This document shows positions 12,051-26,000 of a stretch of DNA of 64,000 nt, piece after piece. Origin of the DNA: Echinarachnius parma (lineage: Eukaryota; Echinodermata; Echinoidea; Clypeasteroida; Echinarachniidae); NCBI GenBank assembly GCA_037951105.1, contig JBAMJV010003241.1:169736-233735 (forward strand), in the 5' to 3' direction. A model generated the notes under the pieces. That model did no database searches. It was not told the origin of the DNA and saw only the letters and a list, made by a program, of their open reading frames with translations. The position numbers were made by a program, and so were the translations under genes. Position 1 is the first letter of the stretch; each line of letters opens with the position of its first letter.

Positions 12051-14480
12051 AATTAAGAAAACTTCCATAATTCAAAGTAATACAAAATTATTAAGACACA
12101 CAAACGAACAGTTCGCTACATGCAAGTTATTAGTATTGAAATTTGGGTTATACTCCAATATCATTTGCAAATAAATTTATGTGTGCTATCAAAACAATTT
12201 TCTCATGCTCTAATACTGATACATGGTGAAAAAACATGGAATGGTTTATAATGGCACACAAAAGGATTCAATTATTCTAGACTAACATTTGTACCAGATA
12301 CAATTCAAAATATGTTTGTATACATAATGAAACATGAAATGCAACCTATTAACCTATTAAACATGTCAAAATACAAAACACTGAATAGGAAACTGTTTAT
12401 ATCTGTAATACAAAAACAAAATGTTCTTACTCAACATAACATAGGGGAGAATTCAAAAACAAAACAAAGCAGAATATAACAAAATCTAATGAAAAGGTAA
12501 TCAAAACACTTCAAGATCGTCTCATTGTTAATGAATAAAGCAGTTGAGATCTGCTTAGGAGTGTTGTTATAGATAAGAACATCTTACAATAACAAGTTAA
12601 GGTTTTTGTTATACAATTAAGAATTAAATCCTTCTTCATAACTACCCAATAAATTTGAAACAGTTTAACTCCAAAGTTAAAGCCTCACACATTGAGCTGA
12701 GTAACTTAAAGAGATACATCAATGCACCATAAATAAAGATCAAATCATACAAAACTGCTAGGACAGATTATGAAAATATTAACTCACTTATGACCATTTG
12801 TGATATATCTACAAATCAACCTTAGTGGAATAATTCAAGATTTCATTTCAGTTAGTTTAATTTATTTCATTTTTAAATTCATTCAAATATATTGACAGTG
12901 ATAATTGAGTACTTGCACTCTATCAGTCTCCAGTCTAAAAGTCTAACTTAGAATTAAAGTAAAATCTTTGTACAACACCCCAGGTTCCAGAATTCAAAGG
13001 GTTACTATGTTGAATCTCCTTTTTACAGTGTGAACAACTAGACTCTGGCGCTGCCTTCATCATCCTTACCACAAGATGGCAGCAATAAATAGAATGCCAG
13101 GTTTCCGAATGCAATCAGTTCATTATGTCAAATTTCCTCTTTTTATCCAGTGCCAACAACTTGACTGCGACATTGCCTTCACCCATCCTCACCACAAGAT
13201 GGCAGCAGACAGTTTTCCTCCTGTCCCTCTATTTGGCTCTTCCTGATGACCCCGCACTGCCTTGTCTTCTAGATGCTGCACCTAAAATGAAAAAAAGGAA
13301 TATATGAAATATTATAATATGCCTGTTTTAATTGAGTTCGATTTTGAACAGAACGGTAGACTAATCAGTGACTGGAGGAGGAGGGGGGGGGGGGGGGGGG
13401 GGGGTTGTTACACATAGATTTTCAATTTTAACCTTTAAAATCTATCATCAAGACGATTTCATGTTCTTGATGTCAATTTTGATAACAAAGGGGGAAGAAA
13501 GCTGGGGGTTGTGTTTCACAAAGATTTTCAATTTTAACATTTAAAAAATCTTGTTAAATATCATCAGTATTTTCTTTCATCAAGGAGGTTTCATGTTCTT
13601 GCTGTCAAAAACAATGTGCTTTTTTTTTTACTTTTGAATGTGTTTAATTCCAAAGCTAGAAATTGCCTACCATAGAATTTATATCTAAGTTCAACTTAAA
13701 ATCTGTGTGAAATACTCCCAGGTATCATAGTCCCACAGGGCTCCTCGAATATAATTATACAAATGTCCTTTATCTGTTACAATATTGTTATGTTTCCATC
13801 AATACCATTAATAGTATTATTTCAACAAACCAATTCAAACACGATTTGTCTTATCTCACAATCTATTCAGAAGATTGTGTTTTTAGGGCAGCAATTAAAA
13901 GAAGACATTAGGTAATTCTATAGCTAGCTGAATACCGCTCCTGGAGGGATGAGGAGCGGTAGTGATTTTTGAGCATTCAAGCTTGCATCCAGTACATTTT
14001 ATCAGGGTTGGCACTTCTCATCTCTAGCCCCTGGGCGCTAATGTCTCAGCAGAGGATTACAGGATTAGGATTGTTGACAGCAGTAATAAAACTGATAAGA
14101 ATGTGGTCGATACGGAAACAAAAATGATTAAATTGATCACCACGATGGTGGAAGACAAGCTAATGGGACAATCACGTCATGAAATATTGGTGAGAAGCTG
14201 TAGCATTTTTATATAATTATAGCTAGCAAAAATCATTATTTTAATGCATTCTAGAAGCCTTAAACATAAAACAGTACAGAGAAAATCATTATACATAGAG
14301 AGAAAATTGCACGGGATAAGTGGTAAGGAGAATTAATGCAGGATAAAGCAACTTTGAGGAAAGAAAGGGGATACTAAAATATCAAAATCAGATGTTCCAA
14401 TCAGATTTTTCACTCTATACTGGTTCACTGTAAATCCTGCTTATTATTTTGGTTTCCACTGTGGAAATATGAGAGAGAAT
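12051..14480. other. No gene recognised
   Basis: AT-rich intergenic DNA. A block with CCTTCACCCATCCTCACCAC and AAGATGGCAGCA occurs twice (about 13050 and 13180), offset about 130 bp, and there is a poly-G tract at 13384-13404. Nothing else is supported. Confidence 0.6.
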
Positions 14481-14481
14481 A

Positions 14482-14650
14482 CAGTGTAACCTCATTAAAA
14501 TGAGCAGCTTAGGACCATCAAATTTACCTTGTTATATTAGGGCTTAAAACCTAATTGAATACTGTAATACATAGAACTTGGACCCGTGAAAAGACCTCGC
14601 TATATCAGGTACCTCATTATAACAGAGCTCATCATAAAGAGGCTCCACTG
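14482..14650. mobile_element. MITE with CAGTG ends and TA target sites
   Basis: CAGTGTAACCTCATT at the left and AAGAGGCTCCACTG at the right, with TA on both sides; the interior is imperfectly palindromic. Relatives with the same ends lie at 36904 and 54149. The CAGT ends and TA target suggest a Tc1/mariner-type non-autonomous element. Confidence 0.7.
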
Positions 14651-16929
14651 TAACACAAAGGACAACTTTACGAGGAAAAAGTTAAAACCTATATATATAT
14701 GCCTGAAAAAAACATGTATTTCACACTGGACCATCTCACTGCACTCTAAACTGGTTTCTGTGGTTCACAATGAAGAAACTGAAAGGAGAGAATTGTTCAC
14801 TTAAAGGGAAGCCAAAAGAGCCAAACGCTGGTATTTTAGTGTACTTTTAAGACTGACATAGCAGCAGACTCAACGACAGAGGTTACAAAGCCTGTTTTCG
14901 TAAGTGCACGCTCAGATGACATGGCATGTGGAATTGTTGGAAATCATGGCAGCCTCCAGTCGGTGGTCAGTTAATGAAAACAGATGATAGTGGTCTCAAA
15001 AACTTCAATAGTAAACATTTATTTAATGCTGGCTCGATCACTGCATTTCCATTTCACTTTGAAATTTACTGTAAGTACTGGCAAGTAATGGCTACTTTTC
15101 GGTTTGTTCAGAAGAACTTTTTGCCAGAATACTGTGCTTGAATATTGCAATTGGTGCAAACAGGTGTGTTTAATAAGCTCACTGCAAGTCTATCTTATTT
15201 TGAGGTGTACTCTGCACTGGAGACATCTTCCTTAAAACAGCAACATTTAAGCCTGATACATTTCTAACTTATTGTATGTGATCACTGCAATTTGTTTAAA
15301 GACAAACTTCAAATGTACATGTAATAATTTCTTTGGTGCTGGCTCACTGCAAGTCTATCTTACTTTGAGGTTTACTATGCACTGGTGACACCTTCCCTGA
15401 CGCAGCTACATCCGAGCCTGGTAAACTAAGCTGGGATTTGCCGCGTGATGCTTGAGTAATGAGGAAAGAAATTATTGGCATTAAAGTTTAGTACCAATTT
15501 AAAAAACTTACTTATTTTAGAAATAGTTATTTTTTCCACATTGTCACTTTTGTCAGCCTTCATTCTTCCTCTCTGTTACCTCTAACCTATCCCTCTCTTA
15601 TGTTTCCTTTCTTTATACGTGCATATAGACCCTTACCTGTGTGTTATATGCACTATAGAAGAACTGTGTATCATCATTATTATTATAATTGAGAACAAAT
15701 ATGTTGCCTTTTCTAAGACCCGAATCGTTGACACTCAACGCTACTTAAAAGCAAGCTGACCTGTATCATTATATTGTTATTTTTGTTTCTATTTTTAGTA
15801 AATTACTACTTTATAATATGAAAAATTATACACAAATTGTCTTTGCATCACCAAAAATTTCACATGGATTTGTGATGTGGATGTCATTTTGATAAGACAA
15901 AAAGTCAAATTTAACATTAAAATATTGGAAATACTGGAAGTTATTATGTACCATAAATGGCATTAAATAATTAGCCACACAAGTTGAAAGTTTGCATTTT
16001 TGCATTTTTGCTCATTACTCGGACATTTAATGTCCATGAAATGTTCACACAACACCCAGTGGACATATCAGATAACAACAATATACTTTGTATCAACCAC
16101 GAACACTTTATGCACATGTCAACAAAGTTAATAGATCCCTTTAATTGTACAAGCAGTTTTAATGTTAGCAAGCAGACTGCAAAAAAAAACATTTAACGGT
16201 CAAAATTATTCATCTGAAAAATACTTGTTACACGTTGCACAAGACTGTTGTGATCAATTCACTCATTAATTCCCAGTAAACAAACCACTCTCACAAAGTT
16301 AGTAACTGTGCACGAAGCATTGTGTGAATTTTTCTCCAATTTCTGTTAAATAATGTGATGCACTGGCAAAGATCTGTGAGTGTTTCTTTTGTCGGGGGGG
16401 GGGGGGGGGGGGCATAATGATAATCTATTCATTCATCCCGCCTTCCTTCCAAACACAACACATTTCTGCAGATCTATGCCAACAATGCAATATTTGAAAT
16501 ATTGTTTATTCTTATGTTAGTAACAGTAGCCAGTAGGTATTTTACCTATTAGCGATCTACAATGGAAATAGAAATGTGCATACTACACTTTTGTTGACTA
16601 ATCCCCATCATCATCATTTTTATTTCTTTGTTCTTACTATTACAGTCAAATCAAAACCCACACAAGGGAGACAGAAGAGGTGGTCTTTATCAGTAGGTGG
16701 TTTTTACATTAGCCTCTGATGAAAATTCTACCAAGATCAAAAGATAATTGGCACTTAATTGATTTACATGAATTAAAAAGATGGTGTCATTAACCGAGTC
16801 TTAATTCAACAAGTGTTTTTCAAGAACATAGATATATTTCCCAGCTAGTTTAGATTAAATGTGAGAAAATATTGTATTCACTGCTGTTATACAGACACTC
16901 CGGCTGGGATCTAACACATTAAAACCAAG

Positions 16930-17640
16930 TCGTCTCTGAGCGCAATATAAAGATTAATATCAAGAAATGTTAGGATTAAAGGTGTGCTTCAATTGGTGCA
17001 TGTGTGTCACAAACTCTTACTCGCACTCTGAAGGATCACTCTAAAATTAAAATCAAGAAATGTTAGGATTAAAGATGTGCTTCAATCTGTGCAAGTGCGC
17101 CTCTGTCAAACTCTTACTCGCATGATGAAGTTGATGGATCATCTCTAAGATTAAAATTAAGAAATATTAGGATTAAAGGTGTGCTTCAATTGGTGCATGT
17201 GTGTCACAAACTCTTACTCGCACGCTGAAGTTGATGGATCATCTCTAAGATTAAAATTAAGAAATGTTAGGATTAAAGGTGTGCTTTAATTGGTGCATGT
17301 GTGTCACAAACTCTTACTCGCACGCTGAAGTTGATGGATCATCTCTAAGATTAAAATTAAGAATTGTTAGGATTAAAGGTGTGCTTCAATTGGTGCATGT
17401 GTGTCACAAACTCTTACTCGCACGCTGAAGTTGATGGATCATCTCTAAGATTAAAATTAAGAAATGTTAGGATTAAAGGTGTGCTTCAATTGGTGCATGT
17501 GTGTCACAAACTCTTACTCGCACGCTGAAGTTGATGGATCACTCTAAGATTAAAATCAAGAAATATTAGGATTAAAGGTGTGCCTCAATCAGTGCATGTG
17601 TGTGTGCGCCACAAACTCTTACTCGCATGCTGAAGTTGGG
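16930..17640. repeat. About 100-bp tandem repeat, seven units
   Basis: The segment TTAGGATTAAAGGTGTGCTT recurs near 16972, 17066, 17169, 17269, 17369, 17469 and 17568. Outer units are more diverged than inner ones, as expected of an array kept alike by unequal exchange. No open frame persists. Confidence 0.92.
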
Positions 17641-19329
17641 TGTCTCCGGGAGTTACTACTGAGCGATAACCTAGGCGAAATAAATATCAGTCAAAATTAG
17701 GATGCAAATTAAGGGCATGTTACGATGCATCGGGTGAAAAACCAACTAACAACTTATTCTGAATGAGGATTTGATGTTAACACATTTTATTTATTCCTGA
17801 AATGTATTTGACACACTCCATCATTATTGTGATTATTTTACTTTGATTTTTTTTTAGAGTAAGAAAGTTTGCTATACAAGTATCCACTATCATTGTTTTT
17901 ATTATTATTAATCTCAACCCAACAGGTTTAAAAACAATCTAATTAAATATTGTGTTGCAAATCCAATACAAAACCTGGTACATGTACTTCATCCAACTAT
18001 TCAGCTGAACAGTTTAAATTTTGTCAATAAATACATATTCTTAAATTGTAATCTTTGTTACAGTAAATCACAATTCTGCAAGGAAATTCAAATTCATCTT
18101 GCTCACACCTATCCACTACCTACAACTACTACATGAATTAGAGGTATTTTACCACAGTAATGCTAATACTGTCAGAATATATTTTCAACATTAAATTTTG
18201 TTGGTTCAAGTTCAAGTTCATTTTATTGTCCAAATATGGAAATTTTAAAAGTTTACATACCATGTTACATGGGAAATACAAAGTAAACAAAAAAATATTC
18301 AAGGGAGATAGGTAATTAATTTAATGTTACAATAGAGCACAGAATAAATAAACCAGTCAGAAGAAATTCATAGGTATACGCATACTTTTGACGGATGCTA
18401 GTCGAGATCCGGATCCATCGGTTGGCGACGTGCGGCCATCTTCACTGATGTACAGGGTCACAGAACTAAGGGGGGAAAGACCGCCATCTAGAGGGGAAAA
18501 GGGGTAAACTTCTCTTTACCTAAACCCGGATATAGATACATTGTAAAGTAAATAAATTGAATGTTCATGTGTTGATGATTGCATGTTAAACAAAATTGAA
18601 TTAGATTGGCAGAAACTGCAGATCATCTAACTTAAGGATGAAAAGAAACCATAGAAATAAATCACTTATTTGAACTAGGCTCTTGGCGTGGTCCGGCCAA
18701 TCATCACTGATCACTTTAAATTCTGGACTAAATGATGTGCAATTGATGAGAATTCAGGCCAATGTTTCAGGGTTTGATGACATGTTTAAACAGGATAATA
18801 GCTTCTATGCACATTAATATGACAGGATATGATGGGTGATTTTGGAAATAAACAATATTTTACAAAGATTTATTATAAAGCATTTTTGTTATTACACCTT
18901 AATAACCCAGTGGTTGAAGCTGTATATAAGTATAATAAGCTGTATATAAGTATAATGTATATACATTGAATATATTTCTGGCAAACAACTCATACAATTC
19001 AATAATGATATTATCCAACAAATAGAGAATCATCGTAACACTTACACGTATACTAAACAAAAGAAAACTTTTTTCATTATTCTCATAATTTTGTTGATGA
19101 ATTAAATGATGTAGGCCTTTTCAACAAACTGTTTTTACACAAATTAGATACATGTATTTTCAATTGACAGACTTTATAATTTGAAAAGCATTATTAAAGC
19201 TTTAGCAAAAAGCTTAAAAATTCAAACAGCTTTCTGTCATCTAATTTTAACTGCTTGCTCTGCATATTCCCTGTTAGTGTGCACCCAAAAGCCTTTTTTC
19301 ATTTGATAAAGAAAGTGCATGTTAGTGTG
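17641..19329. other. ARMC9 3' flank, nothing further recognised
   Basis: Probable 3' untranslated region and flank of ARMC9 at the right side, but I could not fix a poly(A) site. The stretch 18200-18500 (TTCAAGTTCAAGTTCATTTTATTG) resembles a dispersed retroelement 3' end. Confidence 0.45.
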
Positions 19330-20076
19330 TCACACTCTCTTACGACTGCTATCTCCTCTAGAGGGAGGATGGCTTCTCATCGGAATAGCCTGGTCGGACA
19401 ACTCCACATTCTCCACAGGGGGGAGAGTCTGCGCTGCTGGCTTACGCTTCTCTAAAGGAACGATTTTAAGATAGAAAACTAAGCATGCAGTACATAAATA
19501 CAAAGACAAATGCACCTTTAAAATATGTAAACAATATTGAATAGAAAAGAAAATATGCAATTAATTGATTACAGATGACATTAAGAATTTTGTTGAGAAA
19601 TAAAACAGAAAACCGAAGATGCATATATATGAACATCTATGAACTAACAGGAGTTACTGGAAAAGCAGGCTATAACATAATAAATTCTACACTACAGAAA
19701 TGTCTAAATCAGAAATAATACAAGAAAAAATGAACATCATGCTTTGTAAAGGTAAGGACATGAGAGAGTGGTGAATAGATAAATCAGAGATAAATATATG
19801 AGAGATGTTCATCTGATTTTCAGAAACAAGCAATTCACTAATGCAAGTGTGATCAATAGTCTAGAAAACTACATTGAAAACTGCCATTTCACAAGCATGC
19901 ATACATGTACATGTAAGATTTGAAATTAGGTCTTTCTTTTTTATTTTGTTATTCAAAAACTGTAATGAAGATGTTCTAAAAAGTTTTTACTAATGATGTG
20001 TACATGATCATCATATACACACATCAATAGTAAAACTGCCCACCACTTTTATGACTTCTGAGCCTTTAAGTTACAT

Positions 20077-20110
<34 letters not shown>

Positions 20111-20379
20111 GGTCTTTGGATGCAAAAAAACAACAACAAAACAAATAAATCAACAAGAATAAAAATAAATACACTTAATAAAAGCACTTACTCTGTCTGC
20201 TGCCCCCAGTGGTGGGTCTGCTCGGAGGAGGTGATCCTGATGACCTGACAGGAGGGGGCGGGGTCATACCACGACTGACCGGTCTCTTCCCACTCTCGGG
20301 GGTGCGGGGTATCTTGGGTCGGCTGCCGAACGCCGTAGTATATTCACCACCAACCCTAGATAAATAGATAAATAGATAG

Positions 20380-20434
<55 letters not shown>

Positions 20435-22987
20435 TTTTATTTAGTTTTTGAACATACAAGATAAGACAAAGAAATGTATCTTTAATTGGCACTTTATTCA
20501 CTAAATTGTTCCCTAATACATTATGCTATCCCTATAGAGTAATAATAGAGGGCCCACCTGGTTCCCCATAGACTTTTGACACAACCCACCTGGTTCCCGT
20601 AGTCAAGTTTCTTTGAAAAAATTTTATAAAATTTATTTTACAAGGCATAAAATGTTGATTCAAATCATTGATATTTTCTATTTTCAAGGGGATTTCATGT
20701 TCTTGATGTAAAATTTATGAAAAGTCTAAAATACTTGCATTTTTGCTTTTGAATATATTTTATTCCAAGGATACAAATGGCTTTCCATAATGTTTAAGTC
20801 CAATTTAGAGATAAGTTCAACTTAGGATCTTTGTAAAAAAAACACCCTCCAGGCATAAAAGAACCACTATGGTAGTGATCGATCTATGCAAATGAGTTTG
20901 GTCTCAAGGTATATACTGCTGTGCTGCTCACCTGGCACTACCAGCGCTTCTGATGGGAGAGCCCTGGGGCAACTCAGCCTGAACATGGTCCTCATCAGGC
21001 CCAGGGGAAGAATTCTGGAGGGAGGAGAAAAGAAACACTTCTTCTGATAAAGGGATATACAGTATATTGCAAAGGTCATTTTGGCCCTGACTAAGATTAA
21101 GCTTTGATCGAAAGCTACTAAGGATCTTTACTGACTCTCAAAACTGGACAACATTATAATAATACATTAAAACTTTTAGAGAGTGAATATTGTGACATAG
21201 TGTAAAAAAAGATATATTCGTTAAAAAAACATACCCATTCAACACGTTCATAACAAATAATTCAGATTTCAAAATGTATTAATTTATTTTTTCAATCTGA
21301 TCAAAAGTTACAAACAAAGCATAATGAAGTTTAACACATTACAAGCCAAATTTTGAAAATGACACACATCAGTAAAGTGGCAGAATCCATATAAGCTGAA
21401 TGGCCTTTCAATGCCCGATCCCACAGGCACATTTCTTATTCAATATCAAGCTACCCCCCACCCCCCCCCCCCCCCCCCCCCTATTTCCTTTCTGCCTCCT
21501 TTGCAAAAAAAATATTCCAAAGTTCAGATGAATCTGCATGTACGTACATTGTAAACAAAACTACTTAACGGCCCGGTCACATATCACTGGAAATCGTAAA
21601 TGGATACCCGACGGAGAGTAATATTTTCAATCCATTCATCTCTGTTCATATACGTTTCTTGTCCGTTTCTTGTCAGGCGATGTACGTTGTCTACCCGGCA
21701 GAATGTTTTTGTGCATGAAGTAATTGAGACGACTTCCACCAACGGGTATTTTGATTTTGCAAATTTTATATTCGTCAGGCATCCGGATGTTTACGCTATC
21801 CGGTGATATGTGACCGGGCCTGAAGCAGTGGTTGTACAGTATACTTACAAGATCTTGCTGAGGTGGATCGCCTCCTACAAGAAGACAAAAAGAAAGAAGA
21901 AACATTATATTCAAATGAAGTACACCTGTATTCAGCTACATATCGTTTTGAACTATTCTAGATGGGTAAAACACCAATTACTATAAAAATGTCACCCTTT
22001 TGACAAAATAATTCCCGTTGATTTAAATCAATTTTAATTTGCTTCACCCAGTCAGCATCAGGTCCATGGAGAAAATGTATGTGTTATACCAAAATCAAAC
22101 CATCATCAATTAGATTTAGGTTTAGATTTTAGATGTATTAATTTATTGTCCTTCACTGGAAATGCATTCAATTATCTATATGACACACGCAGTACCCGTA
22201 TCCCGCGTTGTGTAGCGCCATATTGCATCCAACCGTACCGCAGCTATTGCGTTGTGCATGCAGTGCAGCGCGCGATTGTATGCACGCTATACCCACAGTA
22301 CAGCCTTAAAAATTAAACAAATAATTAAACAAAATGGTCTGGTACCCCGGGGTACCGTTTATGTCATCATATACGGTTTTCTGTTATCACATACATGCAC
22401 ATACATGTATTAGAATATCCTATTTTTTGGACAATAAACTAATAAATGTTATGTAAACTAGAGCAATCTTCAGCCACGCACAATGCCTCTGACCATTTCC
22501 TTGGTGGGGGCATACGGATTAGTATGTTTACATATTTAACAACTAAAATTAGGCCAATCACATACCTGCACCGTTAGCCGAAGCTCCCCTATTGGACACG
22601 GCTGATCCTGCTCGGCTGCCACTACTGGTAGGGGGTCGGGACATCTGTGGAGAAAGGAATAGTCAAATACAACGTACAATCATAACACAGAAATTGATCA
22701 AAAGAACAGAGTTAAGTACGAACATGGAATGGTTATGAATGTAGCTGAAGGTGAAAGCTGAGCGTACTATTTAAACAAAGCATTGGTGATGGTAGTGAGG
22801 ACAATGAATGATGATGATGCAGCATCAATGGCAATTATGATGACAATGATAATGAATTGATTATGATGACGATGATGGTGACGATGATGGTGGCAATGGT
22901 GATAATTGATGATGATGTTGGTGATGATGATGATGATGATGATGGTCATGGTCATGGTGATGGTGGTGATGGTGGTGATGGTGGTGG

Positions 22988-23082
<95 letters not shown>

Positions 23083-26000
23083 GTGCTGGTGGTGATGGTG
23101 GTGATGGTGGTGATGATGATTATGATGATGATGATGATGACGATGATGACGATGAGAGAGTATAGGATGACAGCTGTTCTCGACACACACACACTACTTG
23201 CTCTATTGCAAATAAATACCATCCTATCCTAAACACTGACAAATGCGCTACTTACTCGACCATTGAGTGCAGCGCTAAGAGGTCTTGCTTCTGAAGCACT
23301 TACAGGCCTTGCTGCTGTAGCGCTCGGATGCCTTGAACCAGCGGCGCTGAAATGGAAGGAAAATAAAATATATTGTGATATTTCCAAACACAAACAAAAT
23401 ACATGTAGTGTAGGGCAATTCCGAGCAATATTGAGTCACTGCATTTCCAAAAATTATGTTTGAATCCAGCAATTAATGTACATAATATATGGTTACTGCA
23501 AGCATTTCAGTCTTATAATAATGAGGACATAAGTATTTAAAGGATTCTAATGCCAAATGGGCTCATTTGTGGTAACACTGACATTTTGTCAATGTTTGCT
23601 TGGAGTTGCCGTTTATACTTTGTTGCATACTCCCAATGTATATACACCTGGGTAGAGAGCAGCAATAGTGGATAAAATGTCTTGCTGAAGAACAAATGCA
23701 ATGGACAAAAAGCCAGACAGAAGCACATCAACAGATGAAATACACATACACGTACATAAATCTATTAAAAACAAAATTAATAAGAACATGTTCATAGTGT
23801 TACCTGTGTCTGGCAGGAGAGTGCTGTGACTGCGCACTACCACTTCTTGAGGTCGTCTTACCATCCTACAAATATGAACAGGGAAAAAAAATCATAGATT
23901 TAAACATAGGGGAAAATAACCAGAAATATATAATATAAATGAAAATTGAGCAAAGAAAAATAAGCTTTCCCCAATAAAGCCCAATTTATTTAGCTCATTG
24001 TTCATTTTGTTAAAGAAAAAAACATGGTATATCGTCAACCCTATGTATATAGTGACTGCCAAATGAAAACAAGAAGAGATGGCCATTGTAGACAGGTATC
24101 TTCTATAAACACTGTTCCACTTCCACAGCTCCATTTTTTTCTCGGCAGAAGATCGATTTTGGTAGCCACTATTAACAGGTTGACTGCTATAGATAGGTGG
24201 TGACTATAAAGACAGGTCCAACTGTAATTGTATGGCTCACCAGGCTTCCTACAACTGCACAAAGAAGTATTGCAGATAGGGTCAACCAAGCAAGATACAT
24301 TTTGGGCTCAGGTAGCATTGGAAGCCCCAAGAAAATCTCCCTCACTTGTCTAAACTAACTGCATTACCCCTTGTTCGATCCCGTATTTTCTTTTCCTACT
24401 TAACAGTTTTTTATTTCCAGTTGAAAAGATATATACAAACCCCAGAGTTTACTAATTGGTTTGATTTAAAATTCATGATATCAGGCTAAATAATAATTAT
24501 AGTAATTCTATATTTATACCGCAGACACTTACAGTACTTCACCATTATCATTATTACCCCTGGTCATCCGGGTACATTTCAAACCTGCACAATTACCCTG
24601 TGCACTTTCTCAACTCCCTGGGGAACATACTAGCCTGGAGCAAACATAATTGGCTCATCAGGCTAATTTACACCCGACAAAGGTATCCATTTATACTTGA
24701 CCACCTCTGGTTCTAATTTTAATCAATATTCTCAAAGCTGGCTACTCATACTTCCATAGAGTAATTGAATGCAACAAAACATTCATTCAAACCTGTTTAT
24801 AAATGGTGACCACCTGAGGGGAACAGAAAAAGTGGCCACTATACAAAGGTCCTAAAAGATATCATTTCTCTGCATGCATGGGGTCAATTTTGATGGCCAC
24901 TATAGGCAGGTTGGCTGCTTATATAGACAGGTGGTTGCTTTGACAGGTTTGACTGCAGGCAGTGATCAACTTACCCACATATAGTAAGCCATGAGTAGCT
25001 TCTCTCCGCTCAGTTCTCCCTGCTGGGGTTTGACGACCTCTGCCTTGTCCAGGTCTGCCTCCATCGCATCTTGGTCTAGATCCTCCTGGTAACAGAGAAA
25101 TAACATCATCGGTCATCCACGGTCAAAACTTTATCTTGTAGCTTTAATATAATTATTTAATAATAGTAATAATTTATACAATTATTGTATTTTTGCACTT
25201 CACCGACATAGGTTAAACGCTGGATGCTCACTGCTCACTGTTTAAGTCACTGTAATTTTTTTTTTTTTTAAGTACTCCATGTTGGGTTTTGACGTCCTCT
25301 GCTTTGTCCAGGTCCATCTCCAACGCATCATAGAACATCAAAAGTCATCCAAGGTCAAAACCTTATCGTGTAGCTTAACATGATTTAAAGTGATCCATTA
25401 ACTTTGACAAATTTAATGTGAGAAACCTTTCCATCTGGAAAACATGATCCGTCTTTAACGGGTTAAAGTTCATTGGGTTTGACCACCTCTGCTTTGTCCT
25501 GGTCCCCCTTCATCGCATCTTGGTCTTGGTCCTCCTGGCAACAGAAAAATGCATTGTGGGACGATAACAAAATGACCTTGTAGACAAATGATCGCATGAA
25601 TTGAACATACAGGATTTCAATGCAAACTCGCAATCTTGTTGCACTACTCCAATGTGCATTACAACAGTTCAAACCTAAATATCACCTGCTGCACTATCTC
25701 AACTCCCTCAAAAGCATAATAGCCACTAAAATACAACTAAAGCCGACTTGACCTAATCCAACTAGTTCTCAATCAGGCCAGTAATTGGTCCGATCAGTTG
25801 AGCCGATTCAACATGATGAATTGGCTCTATCAATGCACACTGATGGATCCTACTGAAAACTAGTAAATATGGGTCTCCTCAGCTCCATGTACACTGGGCT
25901 TACATTTGTAAGTCACAAGCATTTTATGTTGATACATAAAATGCTTGTTTACCTATTTAAAGAAAGGCATTACTGTAGATCTTATCATTAGTCAGTCAGA

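Noticed and set aside
11801..12075. Open frames rich in Arg (RRTRRTRR) on both strands
   Set aside because: Produced by the GCGGCGGAC minisatellite; the frame begins in satellite DNA.
16930..17640. CRISPR-like or coding repeat array
   Set aside because: Plain 100-bp tandem repeat with indels and stops in all frames.
22767..23232. Long open frames of poly-Asp, poly-His, poly-Ile and poly-Met
   Set aside because: All come from one GAT trinucleotide run read in six frames; no gene structure.
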